Shown here one piece after another: positions 26,404-33,933 of a stretch of 40,994 nt of DNA. The stretch comes from Pseudomonas sp. GM48. Its GTDB lineage: Bacteria; Pseudomonadota; Gammaproteobacteria; Pseudomonadales; Pseudomonadaceae. Where the stretch lies: positions 1 to 40,994 of the forward strand of contig NZ_AKJM01000062.1 of NCBI RefSeq assembly GCF_000282335.1, written 5' to 3'. Below the pieces are notes generated by a model. That model was not told the origin of the DNA and ran no database searches. It was given only the letters and a program-made list of their open reading frames with translations. The translations under genes were made by a program, and so were the position numbers. The number at the start of each line of letters is the position of its first letter. The stretch's first letter is position 1.

Positions 26404-27174
26404 ATGAGCACGAAAATCATCAGCCTGGTGTCCATCGGCGCCCACCCGACGTCCGGTCGGCCGCGTCGCGCGGAACAGGATGCACGGGCGGTGGAACTGG
26501 GCCTGCAACTGGCTGGGGATAACCTGCAAGTGCTGCATGCCGGCGACATTGCCGAGCCTGCATTACGCGCTTACCTGGGGATGGGCCTGGAGCAACTGCA
26601 TGTGCTGGAACAACCGCAAGGCGCCGACGCGCTACCGGCACTGACCGAGTATCTGCGCGATGCCGGTGCTCAGGTGGTGTTGACTGGCAGCCAGGCGGAA
26701 ACCGGTGAAGGCTCGGGCATGTTGCCGTTCCTGCTGGCCGAAAGCCTGGGCTGGCCGCTGGTGGTGGGACTGGCGCAGGTCGAGTCCATCGATGGCAGTT
26801 CGGCGCTGGTGTTGCAAGCCTTGCCGCGCGGTCAACGTCGTCGGCTGAAGGTACGCCTGCCGTTTCTGGCGACGGTGGACAATGCTGCACCCAAGCCTCG
26901 GCAGAGTGCCTATGGCCCGGCCCGACGCGGCGTGCTGCAAGCGCAGGAGGTTGAAGTCATCGACGATGAACTGCTCGCGGTCGCCAGCCTGCAACCGGCC
27001 AAGCCACGGCCCAAGCGCCTGAAGGTGATCAAGGCCAAGAGCGGTGCCGACCGCATGAAAGCCGCGACGGCCAAGGCCAGTGGCGGAGGCGGGCAGGTGC
27101 TCAAGGGCGTTACGGCACAAGCGGGGGCTGAAGCGATCCTCAAGTTGCTGATTGAAGAGGGTGTGGTCCGCTGA
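26404..27174 (+). CDS. Electron transfer flavoprotein beta subunit
   Basis: Partner of the preceding alpha subunit. The 256 residues show the ETF-beta fold: SIGAHPTSGRPRRAEQDARAVELGLQL at the start (in parts) and the TGSQAETGEGSGMLPFLLAESLGWP AMP/nucleotide segment at about residues 98-122 (cited in parts). The C-terminal tail is lysine-rich (KPRPKRLKVIKAKSG). The gene follows etfA by 15 bp with a GGAAGGAAAGG ribosome site and closes the dgc transcription unit before a REP doublet. It is more divergent from housekeeping EtfB than expected, so the role is probably specific to this pathway. Confidence 0.9.
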   Translation: MSTKIISLVSIGAHPTSGRPRRAEQDARAVELGLQLAGDNLQVLHAGDIAEPALRAYLGMGLEQLHVLEQPQGADALPALTEYLRDAGAQVVLTGSQAETGEGSGMLPFLLAESLGWPLVVGLAQVESIDGSSALVLQALPRGQRRRLKVRLPFLATVDNAAPKPRQSAYGPARRGVLQAQEVEVIDDELLAVASLQPAKPRPKRLKVIKAKSGADRMKAATAKASGGGGQVLKGVTAQAGAEAILKLLIEEGVVR

Positions 27175-27196
27175 CAAATAGTCACGCCGGATCAAA

Positions 27197-27286
27197 TGTG
27201 GGAGCGGGCTTGCTCGCGAAGAGGTTGTCACATTCAACATTTAAGTTGACTGACAGTCCGCTTTCGCGAGCAAGCCCGCTCCCACA
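27197..27286. repeat. REP doublet (REPIN)
   Basis: Inverted REP pair between the ETF beta gene and the GNAT gene. Confidence 0.9.
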
Positions 27287-27322
27287 GAAAAGCTTCATCT
27301 CACCGACATTTATGGGGGAACA

Positions 27323-27889
27323 ATGGCAGTTGAATTTCGTTCGGCAGTGCGCGCCGATGCGCGTGAGATTGCGCGCTTGTTCCAGATTTCATCCGAGGGC
27401 GCTTCAGATTACATCTGGAGCCAGATCGCAGAGCCCGGCCAGGATCTGTTGGATGTCGGCGCCATTCGGTATGCCCGCGACGACGTGGATTTTTCCTACC
27501 AGAACTGCCTGATTGCCGAGGCCGATGGCCAAGTCATTGGCATGATGCACAGCTACGTGATGCGTCACGATCCACTGGCGGAGCCGACGACCGATCCGGT
27601 ACTGGCGCCTTACGCCGACATGGAGGTGCCCGATACCCTGTACATCTCCAGCCTGGCCCTGCATGAAGGCTGGCGCAATCGGGGGCTGGGCGTGCAGTTT
27701 CTCGCCCATGCTCAAGAACGTGCCGAGCGGCTGGGGCTCAATGGCCTGAGCCTGATCGACTATGCCGCCAACACTGGCGCCCGGCGCTTCTACGAGCGGC
27801 ACGGTTTCGGGATCATCAAAACCTGCCAGGTCACCCCTCATCCAATGATCCGCGTCACCGGCGACGCCTATCTTATGCACAGGCCCTGA
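27323..27889 (+). CDS. GNAT-family N-acetyltransferase
   Basis: The 188 residues have the GNAT core. The acetyl-CoA motif A is LYISSLALHEGWRNRGLGVQF (cited in short: LALHEGWRNRGLG, about residues 114-126), followed by the motif B segment ANTGARRFYERHGFG. The start at 27323 follows GGGGGA closely. It is probably a soluble enzyme that acetylates an amine or amino acid; the substrate cannot be read from the sequence. A hairpin (27913-27944) follows the stop, so it is likely a single-gene unit between two REP/hairpin elements. Confidence 0.88.
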   Translation: MAVEFRSAVRADAREIARLFQISSEGASDYIWSQIAEPGQDLLDVGAIRYARDDVDFSYQNCLIAEADGQVIGMMHSYVMRHDPLAEPTTDPVLAPYADMEVPDTLYISSLALHEGWRNRGLGVQFLAHAQERAERLGLNGLSLIDYAANTGARRFYERHGFGIIKTCQVTPHPMIRVTGDAYLMHRP

Positions 27890-27913
27890 GCCTGCCGCGT
27901 GAAAGTGCAAACG

Positions 27914-27943
27914 GAGGTTATCCACAACCCCATGGATAACCTC
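27914..27943. terminator. Inverted repeat after the GNAT gene, contains a DnaA-box sequence
   Basis: GAGGTTATCC (27914-27923) and GGATAACCTC (27934-27943) are perfect reverse complements with a 10-nt loop (one further A-T pair possible). The left arm and loop contain TTATCCACA (27918-27926). It lies 24 bp after the GNAT stop. A T tract is absent, so termination is uncertain. Confidence 0.5.
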
Positions 27944-28059
27944 TGTCACCCTGCGTACCCCAGCCTGCTGAGCTACAGTTTTCTAGGCGCTGTTTAAGGG
28001 TGCAGCACGGTTTCGGGAGCTATCTGACGTTCAGCGCTTACTCATAAAACCTGGCTTTT

Positions 28060-29295
28060 ATGAATGGGTTGAATATGAACGCTTGCGGTCGGGCGCTGAT
28101 GCTCTTTGCATCGGCTATGTGTCTGTCTTCGGGATTGATGTCTGCCATCCAGACAAAAGCTCCCGCGGCAGGTGCCGATGGCGTTGCGGATTTCTATCAG
28201 TGGATGGAGTCTGAGCAGGGGCAGAAAGCGTCTCTGGTGCAACTTAGGCAGCAGTGCGAGAAAGTGCTGGATGCTGCAGAAAACCTCAGTTGCTCTGTGT
28301 CGGTGCTAGCCAGAATATTCGAGGCCAAAGCCGCAAATCAGCTCCCCGAATATTATCTGGCAATCAAGCGTAAACACGCTCTGGCGATCGAAAGGGATCC
28401 AGAGCTCAAAGCATTGTTTTCAATGTTCGGCAACGAATCTCTCTCGACCCTGAGAGCCCTCGACGATTTCTCTGTGGAAAGAACCAGGCAGCGGGAAGTG
28501 CTGGCGATTCATCCTTTTTCCAGTGAGTTTTCCATCACCGAAGAGGTGCTGCCATTCATTGATGTCAGCGCGGCAAATGGTTATTCCTCACGTTTCATTC
28601 TTGATACGGGTGCGCCGCAAACCCGAGTCAACAACGAAACTGCGAAACGGATGGGGGTCAGGCTGTTAACCGACTCGCACTATGCCTACAGCACTTTTTA
28701 TGGTGAGCGTGACGTGTCTGCCAGGCTCGGGATACTTGAATCCATAAAAGTAGGAGCAAGCGAATTCAGGAACGTCCTGGTCTTTGTCAGCGATAGGGAC
28801 AACTTGTTGGGGCTGGATTTGATCAGCAAGCTGGGGCGGCTGAAAATCACCAGGAAAACGCTGGAGCTCAATGCCGCGCCTTCCGAGCGCTGTGACTCGC
28901 CGATTATCTACACCCGTATGGATATCAACCAACGACTGGCCATCACCGCGAGGCTGGACAACCGGGTGACTTTGGCGATTGTGGATACCGGGAATATCGA
29001 TTACCTGACGTCGGCTTCGCCGGGCAGTCCGATGAACGTCGTCGCGTCCCTGACCCCTGGCAGCTCACCCATCAGCGCCGCCTCTCAAGAGCGCTACCAG
29101 ACCTTCAAAGGCGTATTGACCTTGCCGGGCAATACCATGGCAATTCACTACAAATACTATCCAGGCTTCACCATCCCGCCGTCGTTGGTGCTTGGGCGAT
29201 ACGTGCCTTCGATTCTGCTCGGGTGGCGTGCATTCAAGGACTTTGAATTGAATCTGGATATCGAGTCGGGGCGGTCGTGTTTTAACAAGATCTAA
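28060..29295 (+). CDS. Retropepsin-like aspartic protease domain protein, exported
   Basis: The 411 residues contain two aspartic-protease-type motifs in one chain: LDTGAPQTRVN (Asp182) and IVDTGNIDY (Asp309). The segment between them (GLDLISKLGRLKITRKTLEL) is characteristic of bacterial retropepsin-like proteins. The N-terminus has a hydrophobic segment (CGRALMLFASAMCLSSGLMSA) that looks like a signal peptide. The start could also be the ATG at 28075, and no clear ribosome site distinguishes them. The DNA looks less GC-rich than its neighbours, hinting at later acquisition. Substrate and any link to betaine metabolism are unknown. Confidence 0.75.
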   Translation: MNGLNMNACGRALMLFASAMCLSSGLMSAIQTKAPAAGADGVADFYQWMESEQGQKASLVQLRQQCEKVLDAAENLSCSVSVLARIFEAKAANQLPEYYLAIKRKHALAIERDPELKALFSMFGNESLSTLRALDDFSVERTRQREVLAIHPFSSEFSITEEVLPFIDVSAANGYSSRFILDTGAPQTRVNNETAKRMGVRLLTDSHYAYSTFYGERDVSARLGILESIKVGASEFRNVLVFVSDRDNLLGLDLISKLGRLKITRKTLELNAAPSERCDSPIIYTRMDINQRLAITARLDNRVTLAIVDTGNIDYLTSASPGSPMNVVASLTPGSSPISAASQERYQTFKGVLTLPGNTMAIHYKYYPGFTIPPSLVLGRYVPSILLGWRAFKDFELNLDIESGRSCFNKI

Positions 29296-29345
29296 CCATT
29301 TCAGTTCACCCCCAGGTGTTTACCCACAATCCCTGTTAGCGCTTC

Positions 29346-29354
29346 TGTGGATAA
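29346..29354 (-). promoter_or_regulatory. Perfect DnaA box 1
   Basis: TGTGGATAA, the complement of TTATCCACA, in repeat unit 1. Confidence 0.6.
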
Positions 29355-29506
29355 CATGTTCGCCCCTCGCTACAGCCCATACAAATCGGGGGCTACAGCC
29401 CTTAGATCAAAAAACACCCAGCTTAACCTGCGGTTTTTGAACGACTTTTCCACTGAATGAGTGCATGCGAGAGCAAGGACTTGCCCCCAATCTCTGTTGG
29501 CGCTTC

Positions 29507-29515
29507 TGTGGATAA
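29507..29515 (-). promoter_or_regulatory. Perfect DnaA box 2
   Basis: TGTGGATAA in repeat unit 2, 161 bp after box 1, same orientation. Confidence 0.6.
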
Positions 29516-29641
29516 GATGTTCGCTTACCGCTACGAGCCTTATAAAACGTGCTCTTCAGGTATTTGGTTAAAAAACGATCAACTGACCTGTTTTCACGGT
29601 TATACCGTCCGCAAACTCAGAAAGTCCGTGGTTATCAGCGG

Positions 29642-29650
29642 TTTTCCACA
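29642..29650 (+). promoter_or_regulatory. Degenerate-consensus DnaA box
   Basis: TTTTCCACA fits the consensus TTWTNCACA and lies opposite in orientation to the neighbouring perfect boxes. Confidence 0.4.
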
Positions 29651-29688
29651 GCCCCTTCGAAGTTGCCCCCAAAGTCTGTTGGCGCTTC

Positions 29689-29697
29689 TGTGGATAA
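29689..29697 (-). promoter_or_regulatory. Perfect DnaA box 3
   Basis: TGTGGATAA in repeat unit 3, 182 bp after box 2, same orientation. Confidence 0.6.
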
Positions 29698-29870
29698 GGT
29701 GTTTGTCATCCGCTACAGGCCATGTAGAACGTGGCGTTCATAGTGTTGATCAAAAAATGATCTATGCCCGCCGAGAACTCTGGTTTTGAATAAGTCACGG
29801 ATTTTCTTCAGTTTCTGTGGAGAAAGTTTCCAGCATTTGCATAGTTGTCCCCATTTGCTGTGGGTGGCTA

Positions 29871-29879
29871 TGTGGATAA
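29871..29879 (-). promoter_or_regulatory. Perfect DnaA box 4
   Basis: TGTGGATAA in repeat unit 4, 182 bp after box 3, same orientation. Confidence 0.6.
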
Positions 29880-30016
29880 CTTGTTCGCCAAACCCCGCAA
29901 GCCCCGCCGGCTATAGTGCGCAACGCGATAGCTCAGATTTCGTACAGTTCTAGGTCAATGCCTTGACTTCAATCTGTCGCCTGTCTTCACTCCAATGGCA
30001 CAAGGACAGCCGTCAC

Positions 30017-30025
30017 TTATCCACA
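30017..30025 (+). promoter_or_regulatory. Perfect DnaA box 5
   Basis: TTATCCACA in the opposite orientation to boxes 1-4, 19 bp upstream of a small reading frame. Confidence 0.55.
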
Positions 30026-30044
30026 TCAGGTTCAGGGAGAACAC

Positions 30045-30167
30045 ATGATGGATAGCCAGCCCCATCGCTCGTCCCCTAATCCCTGTACGTTCCGCGCTTT
30101 GCTGACGACGCCGTTGCCGCGCAAACGTACGCTGCGTCGTACCGCCAACCAGCGCGCTCGCCTATAG
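30045..30167 (+). CDS. Possible 40-residue arginine-rich small protein
   Basis: An ATG at 30045 (with a second ATG directly after it) follows GGGAGA by 4 nt and opens a 40-residue frame: MMDSQPHRSSPNPCTFRALL, then a basic part with PRKRTLRRTANQRARL. It ends in TAG at 30167, 121 bp before the GMC gene. The ribosome site is good, but the frame is short and unrecognised. It could be a leader peptide for the downstream cluster, a small basic protein, or chance. Confidence 0.4.
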   Translation: MMDSQPHRSSPNPCTFRALLTTPLPRKRTLRRTANQRARL

Positions 30168-30196
30168 CGCCTGAACCCTCCCCAAACCGTTGTGCT

Positions 30197-30218
30197 GCCG
30201 CCGGGTGCGCCCGGAGGC
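30197..30218 (+). other. Hairpin in the GMC gene leader
   Basis: GCC-G-CCGGG-TGCG-CCCGG-A-GGC can fold into an 8-bp stem with one mismatch and a 4-nt loop. It lies between the small reading frame and the GMC start codon. No T tract follows. Confidence 0.4.
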
Positions 30219-30288
30219 CAGGTGCCCGTTCGCCCATTGATTGCAGGCAACCTCAGAGTTGCCCGATTTGCCTGAGAGGAACCTACTC

Positions 30289-33200
30289 ATGACACGGATT
30301 GCAACGCCCATCAGCGAGATCAAGGAACACTACGACGTGATCGTCATCGGTTCCGGTTACGGCGGCGGCATTGCCGCGTCGCGGCTGTCCCGGGCCGGTA
30401 AACGGGTGTGCCTGCTGGAGCGAGGTCGGGAAATCCGCCCCGGCGAGTACCCCAACACCATGCTCGCCGCCACTGAAGAGCTGCAAGTGCATGATCCGGA
30501 CGGCCACATCGGGTCACGCACCGGGCTGTTCGACTTGCACGTCAATGCCCAACAGAACGTGGTGGTGGGCTGCGGCCTCGGTGGAACGTCGTTGATCAAC
30601 GCCAACGTCGCCCTGGAACCGGAGCCCGGGGTGTTTGACGACCCGCGTTGGCCGCTACAAGTGCGCGAACACCGTGACACCCTGCTCAAGGACGGTTACG
30701 CCCGTGCCCGGGAAATGCTCAAGCCCAATCCCTATCCGAACACTGCGCCGAACCTGCCCAAACTCGACGCCAACAAAAAGTCCGCGGATTACCTCAAGCA
30801 GGGCGCACATTTCTACAAGCCGCCGATCAACGTGACCTTCGACAAACTGCCAAACAACACCAACCACGTCGGCGTCGAGCAGCTGCCGTGCAATCACTGC
30901 GGCGACTGTGTTTCGGGCTGTAACAACAAGGCCAAGAACACCACGCTGATGAATTACCTGCCGGACGCCTGGAACCATGGCGCGGAGATTTTCTGTCAGG
31001 CCGAGGTGCGGTATCTGGAGCGCGACGGCGATGGCTGGATCGTGCACTTCCAGTACCTGGACAGCGGTCGCGAAAAGTTTTCCGCGCCGACCCTGTTCGT
31101 CAAAGCCGACATCGTCGTGGTTTCTGCCGGTACTCTCGGCTCCACCGAAATCCTCCTGCGCTCTCGCGACAAAGGCCTGGCAATGTCCGGCCAGCTTGGC
31201 GAGAACATGAGCGGCAACGGTGACATCCTCGGCTTCGGCCACAACTGCGAACAGAGCATCAACGGTATCGGTTTCGGCGCGCATCCGGCCAAGGAACTGC
31301 ACCCGGTCGGTCCGTGCATTACCTCGATCATCGACATGCGTACCGAAGGCGATTGGCGCAGCCGCATGGTCATCGAAGAAGGTTCGATCCCCGGCGCCCT
31401 TGGCCGGCCGATGGTGCCGAGCATGGCCGGGTTCGCCGAGTTGATTGGCGTGCCGAGTGACGACACGTTCAGCGCCAAGTTGAAGTACAAGGAACGCGAA
31501 GTCGAGAGCTTCCTGCGTGGCCCGTACTACGGCGCGCTGCACAATATGCAGACCTACCTGATCATGAGTCACGACAGCGGCAACGGACGCATGCTGCTCG
31601 ACAGCAAGGACCAACTGCGTATCGACTGGCCGGGTGTCGGCGAGCAGGAAAACGTCAAACTCGGCAACGAACGGCTGCACCAGAGCACCAAGGCGCTGGG
31701 CGGGATCTGGGTGGAAAATCCGATCTGGACCAAGTTGCTCAAGCACAGCATCGTCTCGGTACACCCGTTGGGCGGTTGCGTGATGGGCGAGGACGCGGCG
31801 CAAGGCGTGGTCAACCACAAGGGGCAGGTGTTCAGTGGTGCCAGCGGCAGCGATGTGTACGCCTCGTTGTATGTGACCGACGGTGCGGTGATCCCGACGT
31901 CGCTGGCGGTCAACCCACTGCTGACCATCTCGGCGGTGAGCGAGCGCAATATGGGACTGCTGGCGGCTGACCGCGGCTGGCACATCGACTACACACTGCC
32001 GTCGGCGCCGCGTAAACCGTCGGTGCCGCAGACTCTCGGCGTGCAGTTCACCGAAACCATGAAGGGCTATTTCTCCCGGGCCTTCAGCGCTGCGCAAAGC
32101 ACCGACCTGAAAGTCTATGAAGCCGCGGCCAAGCGTGGCGAAGCGGACAATTCACCGATCGACTTTACCCTGACCATCACTGCCGCCGACCTCAATCGTA
32201 TGATCAAGGAGCCGGAGCATGCCGCAACCCTGGTCGGCACGGTTAACGCTCCGGCGTTGTCGCCTCAGCCGCTGACCGCCAGCAATGGTGTGTTCAACCT
32301 GTTCGAGCAGTATCAGCAACAGGTCGGCGTGCGCCACATGAACTACGACATGAAGCTGACCGCCGAGGACGGCAGCGATTATTTCTTCAGCGCCTTCAAA
32401 ACCGTGCCGGAAGACAATGGCGTGCTGAACATCTGGCACGACACCAGTACCCTCTACATCACGCTGTATCGCGGGCCGGACAAGAGTGGCGAGGTGATCG
32501 GCTGCGGGGTGATGCACATCCACCCGACCGATTTCGCCAAACAGATGACCACCATGAAGGTGCTCAACGCCCGCAACGAGCGCGAGCGCATCGACGGTCT
32601 GGCGCGCTTCGGCAAGTTCTTCGCCGGCATCCTCTGGGAAAGCTACGGTGGGGTGTTCGCCGGTGACATCTACTTCAACCCCGATGCACCGCCACGGCAA
32701 AAACGACCGCTGGATGCACCGTCACCGAGCGTGCATTTCTTTTCCACCGAGGATGGCGTCGAACTAAGGCTGACCCGCTATCAGGGCGGCACAAAAGGCC
32801 CGGTGATGCTGGTGCATGGCTTGGGGGTGGGTTCGAACATTTTCTCCACCGACACCATCCAGACCAACCTGCTGGAATACCTGTGCAAGCATGACTACGA
32901 CGTCTGGTTGCTGGATTTGCGGGTGAGCATTCTGCTACCGGCGAGCAAGCGGGAATGGAACGGCGACCAGATTGCCCAATACGATTTCAAGGCGGCCATC
33001 GCTCGGATCCAGCAGGAAACCAAGGCTGACGATGTGCAGTGCGTGGTGCATTGCTACGGCGCGACGACGTTCTTCATGTCGCTGCTGGCCGGGTTGCAGG
33101 GCGTGCGCTCGGTGGTCTGCTCGCAGATTGCCGCCGACACCGTGGTCGCCACGGCGACAGGGTTGAAGGCCGGGCTGCACCTGCCGGGGATGCTCGACGC

Positions 33201-33741
33201 GGTCGGCATCAAATCACTGACTGCCTATGCCGACAGCAAGGAGAACTGGTTCAACAAACTCTACGACAAAGCCCTCAACGGCTATGCGCGGATCGAAGCC
33301 CAGGGTTACTGCACCAACCCGGTGTGCCACCGCATCACCTTCATGTACGCCTCGCTGTACCGCCACGACACCCTCAATGAAACCCTGCACGACAACCTAC
33401 ACGAGCTGTTTGGTGAGTCGAACATGCACACCTTCGAGCATCTGGCGCTGATTGTGCGCAAGGGGCATCTGGTGGACTTCAAGGGTCATGACGTGTACAT
33501 GCCGCACTTCGAGCGCTTGAGCATGCCGATTTGCTTCATCAGCGGCGCCGACAACCAATGCTACCTGCCGGAAAGCACGCTCAAGACCTACGAGCGGGTA
33601 TGCAAGGTCCACGGACCGGAGCGCTACAGCCGGCATGTGGTGCCGGGCTACGGCCACATCGACTGCATGTTCGGCAAGAACGCGGTGGTGGATGTGTACC
33701 CGATCATCCTTGGACACCTGGAGAAAACAGCTCTCGGCTAG
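30289..33741 (+). CDS. GMC oxidoreductase fused to an alpha/beta hydrolase
   Basis: Large 1150-residue fusion protein from the ATG at 30289 (GAGAGGA 8 nt upstream). The N-terminal ~570 residues are a cholesterol-oxidase-like GMC flavoprotein: FAD motif VIGSGYGGG (Gly21-x-Gly23-x2-Gly26) and the C-terminal HPLGGCVMG and VNPLLTISA segments. Within it, CNHCGDCVSGC (Cys201, 204, 207, 211) looks like a ferredoxin-type cluster motif. A middle region (about 575-810) is of unknown role. The last ~320 residues are an alpha/beta hydrolase with VHGLGVGSN (His843), a cysteine at the nucleophile elbow (VHCYGA, Cys922) and GYGHIDCMF near the end. No signal peptide is obvious. Substrate unknown; sterol-like or long-chain alcohols are guesses. 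Confidence 0.88.
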   Translation: MTRIATPISEIKEHYDVIVIGSGYGGGIAASRLSRAGKRVCLLERGREIRPGEYPNTMLAATEELQVHDPDGHIGSRTGLFDLHVNAQQNVVVGCGLGGTSLINANVALEPEPGVFDDPRWPLQVREHRDTLLKDGYARAREMLKPNPYPNTAPNLPKLDANKKSADYLKQGAHFYKPPINVTFDKLPNNTNHVGVEQLPCNHCGDCVSGCNNKAKNTTLMNYLPDAWNHGAEIFCQAEVRYLERDGDGWIVHFQYLDSGREKFSAPTLFVKADIVVVSAGTLGSTEILLRSRDKGLAMSGQLGENMSGNGDILGFGHNCEQSINGIGFGAHPAKELHPVGPCITSIIDMRTEGDWRSRMVIEEGSIPGALGRPMVPSMAGFAELIGVPSDDTFSAKLKYKEREVESFLRGPYYGALHNMQTYLIMSHDSGNGRMLLDSKDQLRIDWPGVGEQENVKLGNERLHQSTKALGGIWVENPIWTKLLKHSIVSVHPLGGCVMGEDAAQGVVNHKGQVFSGASGSDVYASLYVTDGAVIPTSLAVNPLLTISAVSERNMGLLAADRGWHIDYTLPSAPRKPSVPQTLGVQFTETMKGYFSRAFSAAQSTDLKVYEAAAKRGEADNSPIDFTLTITAADLNRMIKEPEHAATLVGTVNAPALSPQPLTASNGVFNLFEQYQQQVGVRHMNYDMKLTAEDGSDYFFSAFKTVPEDNGVLNIWHDTSTLYITLYRGPDKSGEVIGCGVMHIHPTDFAKQMTTMKVLNARNERERIDGLARFGKFFAGILWESYGGVFAGDIYFNPDAPPRQKRPLDAPSPSVHFFSTEDGVELRLTRYQGGTKGPVMLVHGLGVGSNIFSTDTIQTNLLEYLCKHDYDVWLLDLRVSILLPASKREWNGDQIAQYDFKAAIARIQQETKADDVQCVVHCYGATTFFMSLLAGLQGVRSVVCSQIAADTVVATATGLKAGLHLPGMLDAVGIKSLTAYADSKENWFNKLYDKALNGYARIEAQGYCTNPVCHRITFMYASLYRHDTLNETLHDNLHELFGESNMHTFEHLALIVRKGHLVDFKGHDVYMPHFERLSMPICFISGADNQCYLPESTLKTYERVCKVHGPERYSRHVVPGYGHIDCMFGKNAVVDVYPIILGHLEKTALG

Positions 33742-33752
33742 CACTGCTTACC

Positions 33753-33886
33753 TGTGGCGAGGGAGCTTGCTCCCGCTGGGTTGCGTAGCAGCCCCAAAAC
33801 CTGAGGATGCGATCTATCGGATACACCGCGTTTTCTGGTTTTACGACTGCTTCGCAGCCGAGCGGGAGCAAGCTCCCTCGCCACAA
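33753..33886. repeat. Long imperfect palindrome, second REP-like family
   Basis: Outer arms TGTGGCGAGGGAGCTTGCTC and GAGCAAGCTCCCTCGCCACA with inner GTTGCGTAGCAGCCCC-type and CTGCTTCGCAGCC-type segments. It is closely related to the element at 11181-11314 and fills the gap before the cytochrome gene. Confidence 0.8.
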
Positions 33887-33933
33887 AAGCCGTGTGCTGA
33901 CTTGGGATTGGTGACTACAAGGAAAGGGATGCT

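Larger units (their letters stand above)
29320..30030. repeat. Decayed tandem array with DnaA boxes, about 182-bp period
   Basis: Four related units start near 29320, 29481, 29663 and 29845. Units 2, 3 and 4 are exactly 182 bp apart and unit 1 to unit 2 is about 161 bp. Each has a TTGCCCC-like start and the phrase GCTTCTGTGGATAA or GGCTATGTGGATAA, followed by TTCG/TTTG and an A-rich GATCAAAAAA-type segment in the first three. Each GTGGATAA phrase is a perfect DnaA box on the minus strand. The units differ elsewhere and do not share a reading frame. I see no credible gene between 29296 and 30044. Confidence 0.75.

Noticed and set aside
29457..29789. 110-residue plus-strand open frame through repeat units 2 and 3
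   Set aside because: The repeat units fall in different reading frames, so the frame is not what is conserved, and no ribosome site precedes it.
29320..30030. CRISPR array
   Set aside because: Units are about 182 bp with only a short kept core, not 24-40-bp repeats with unique spacers, and no cas genes are nearby.
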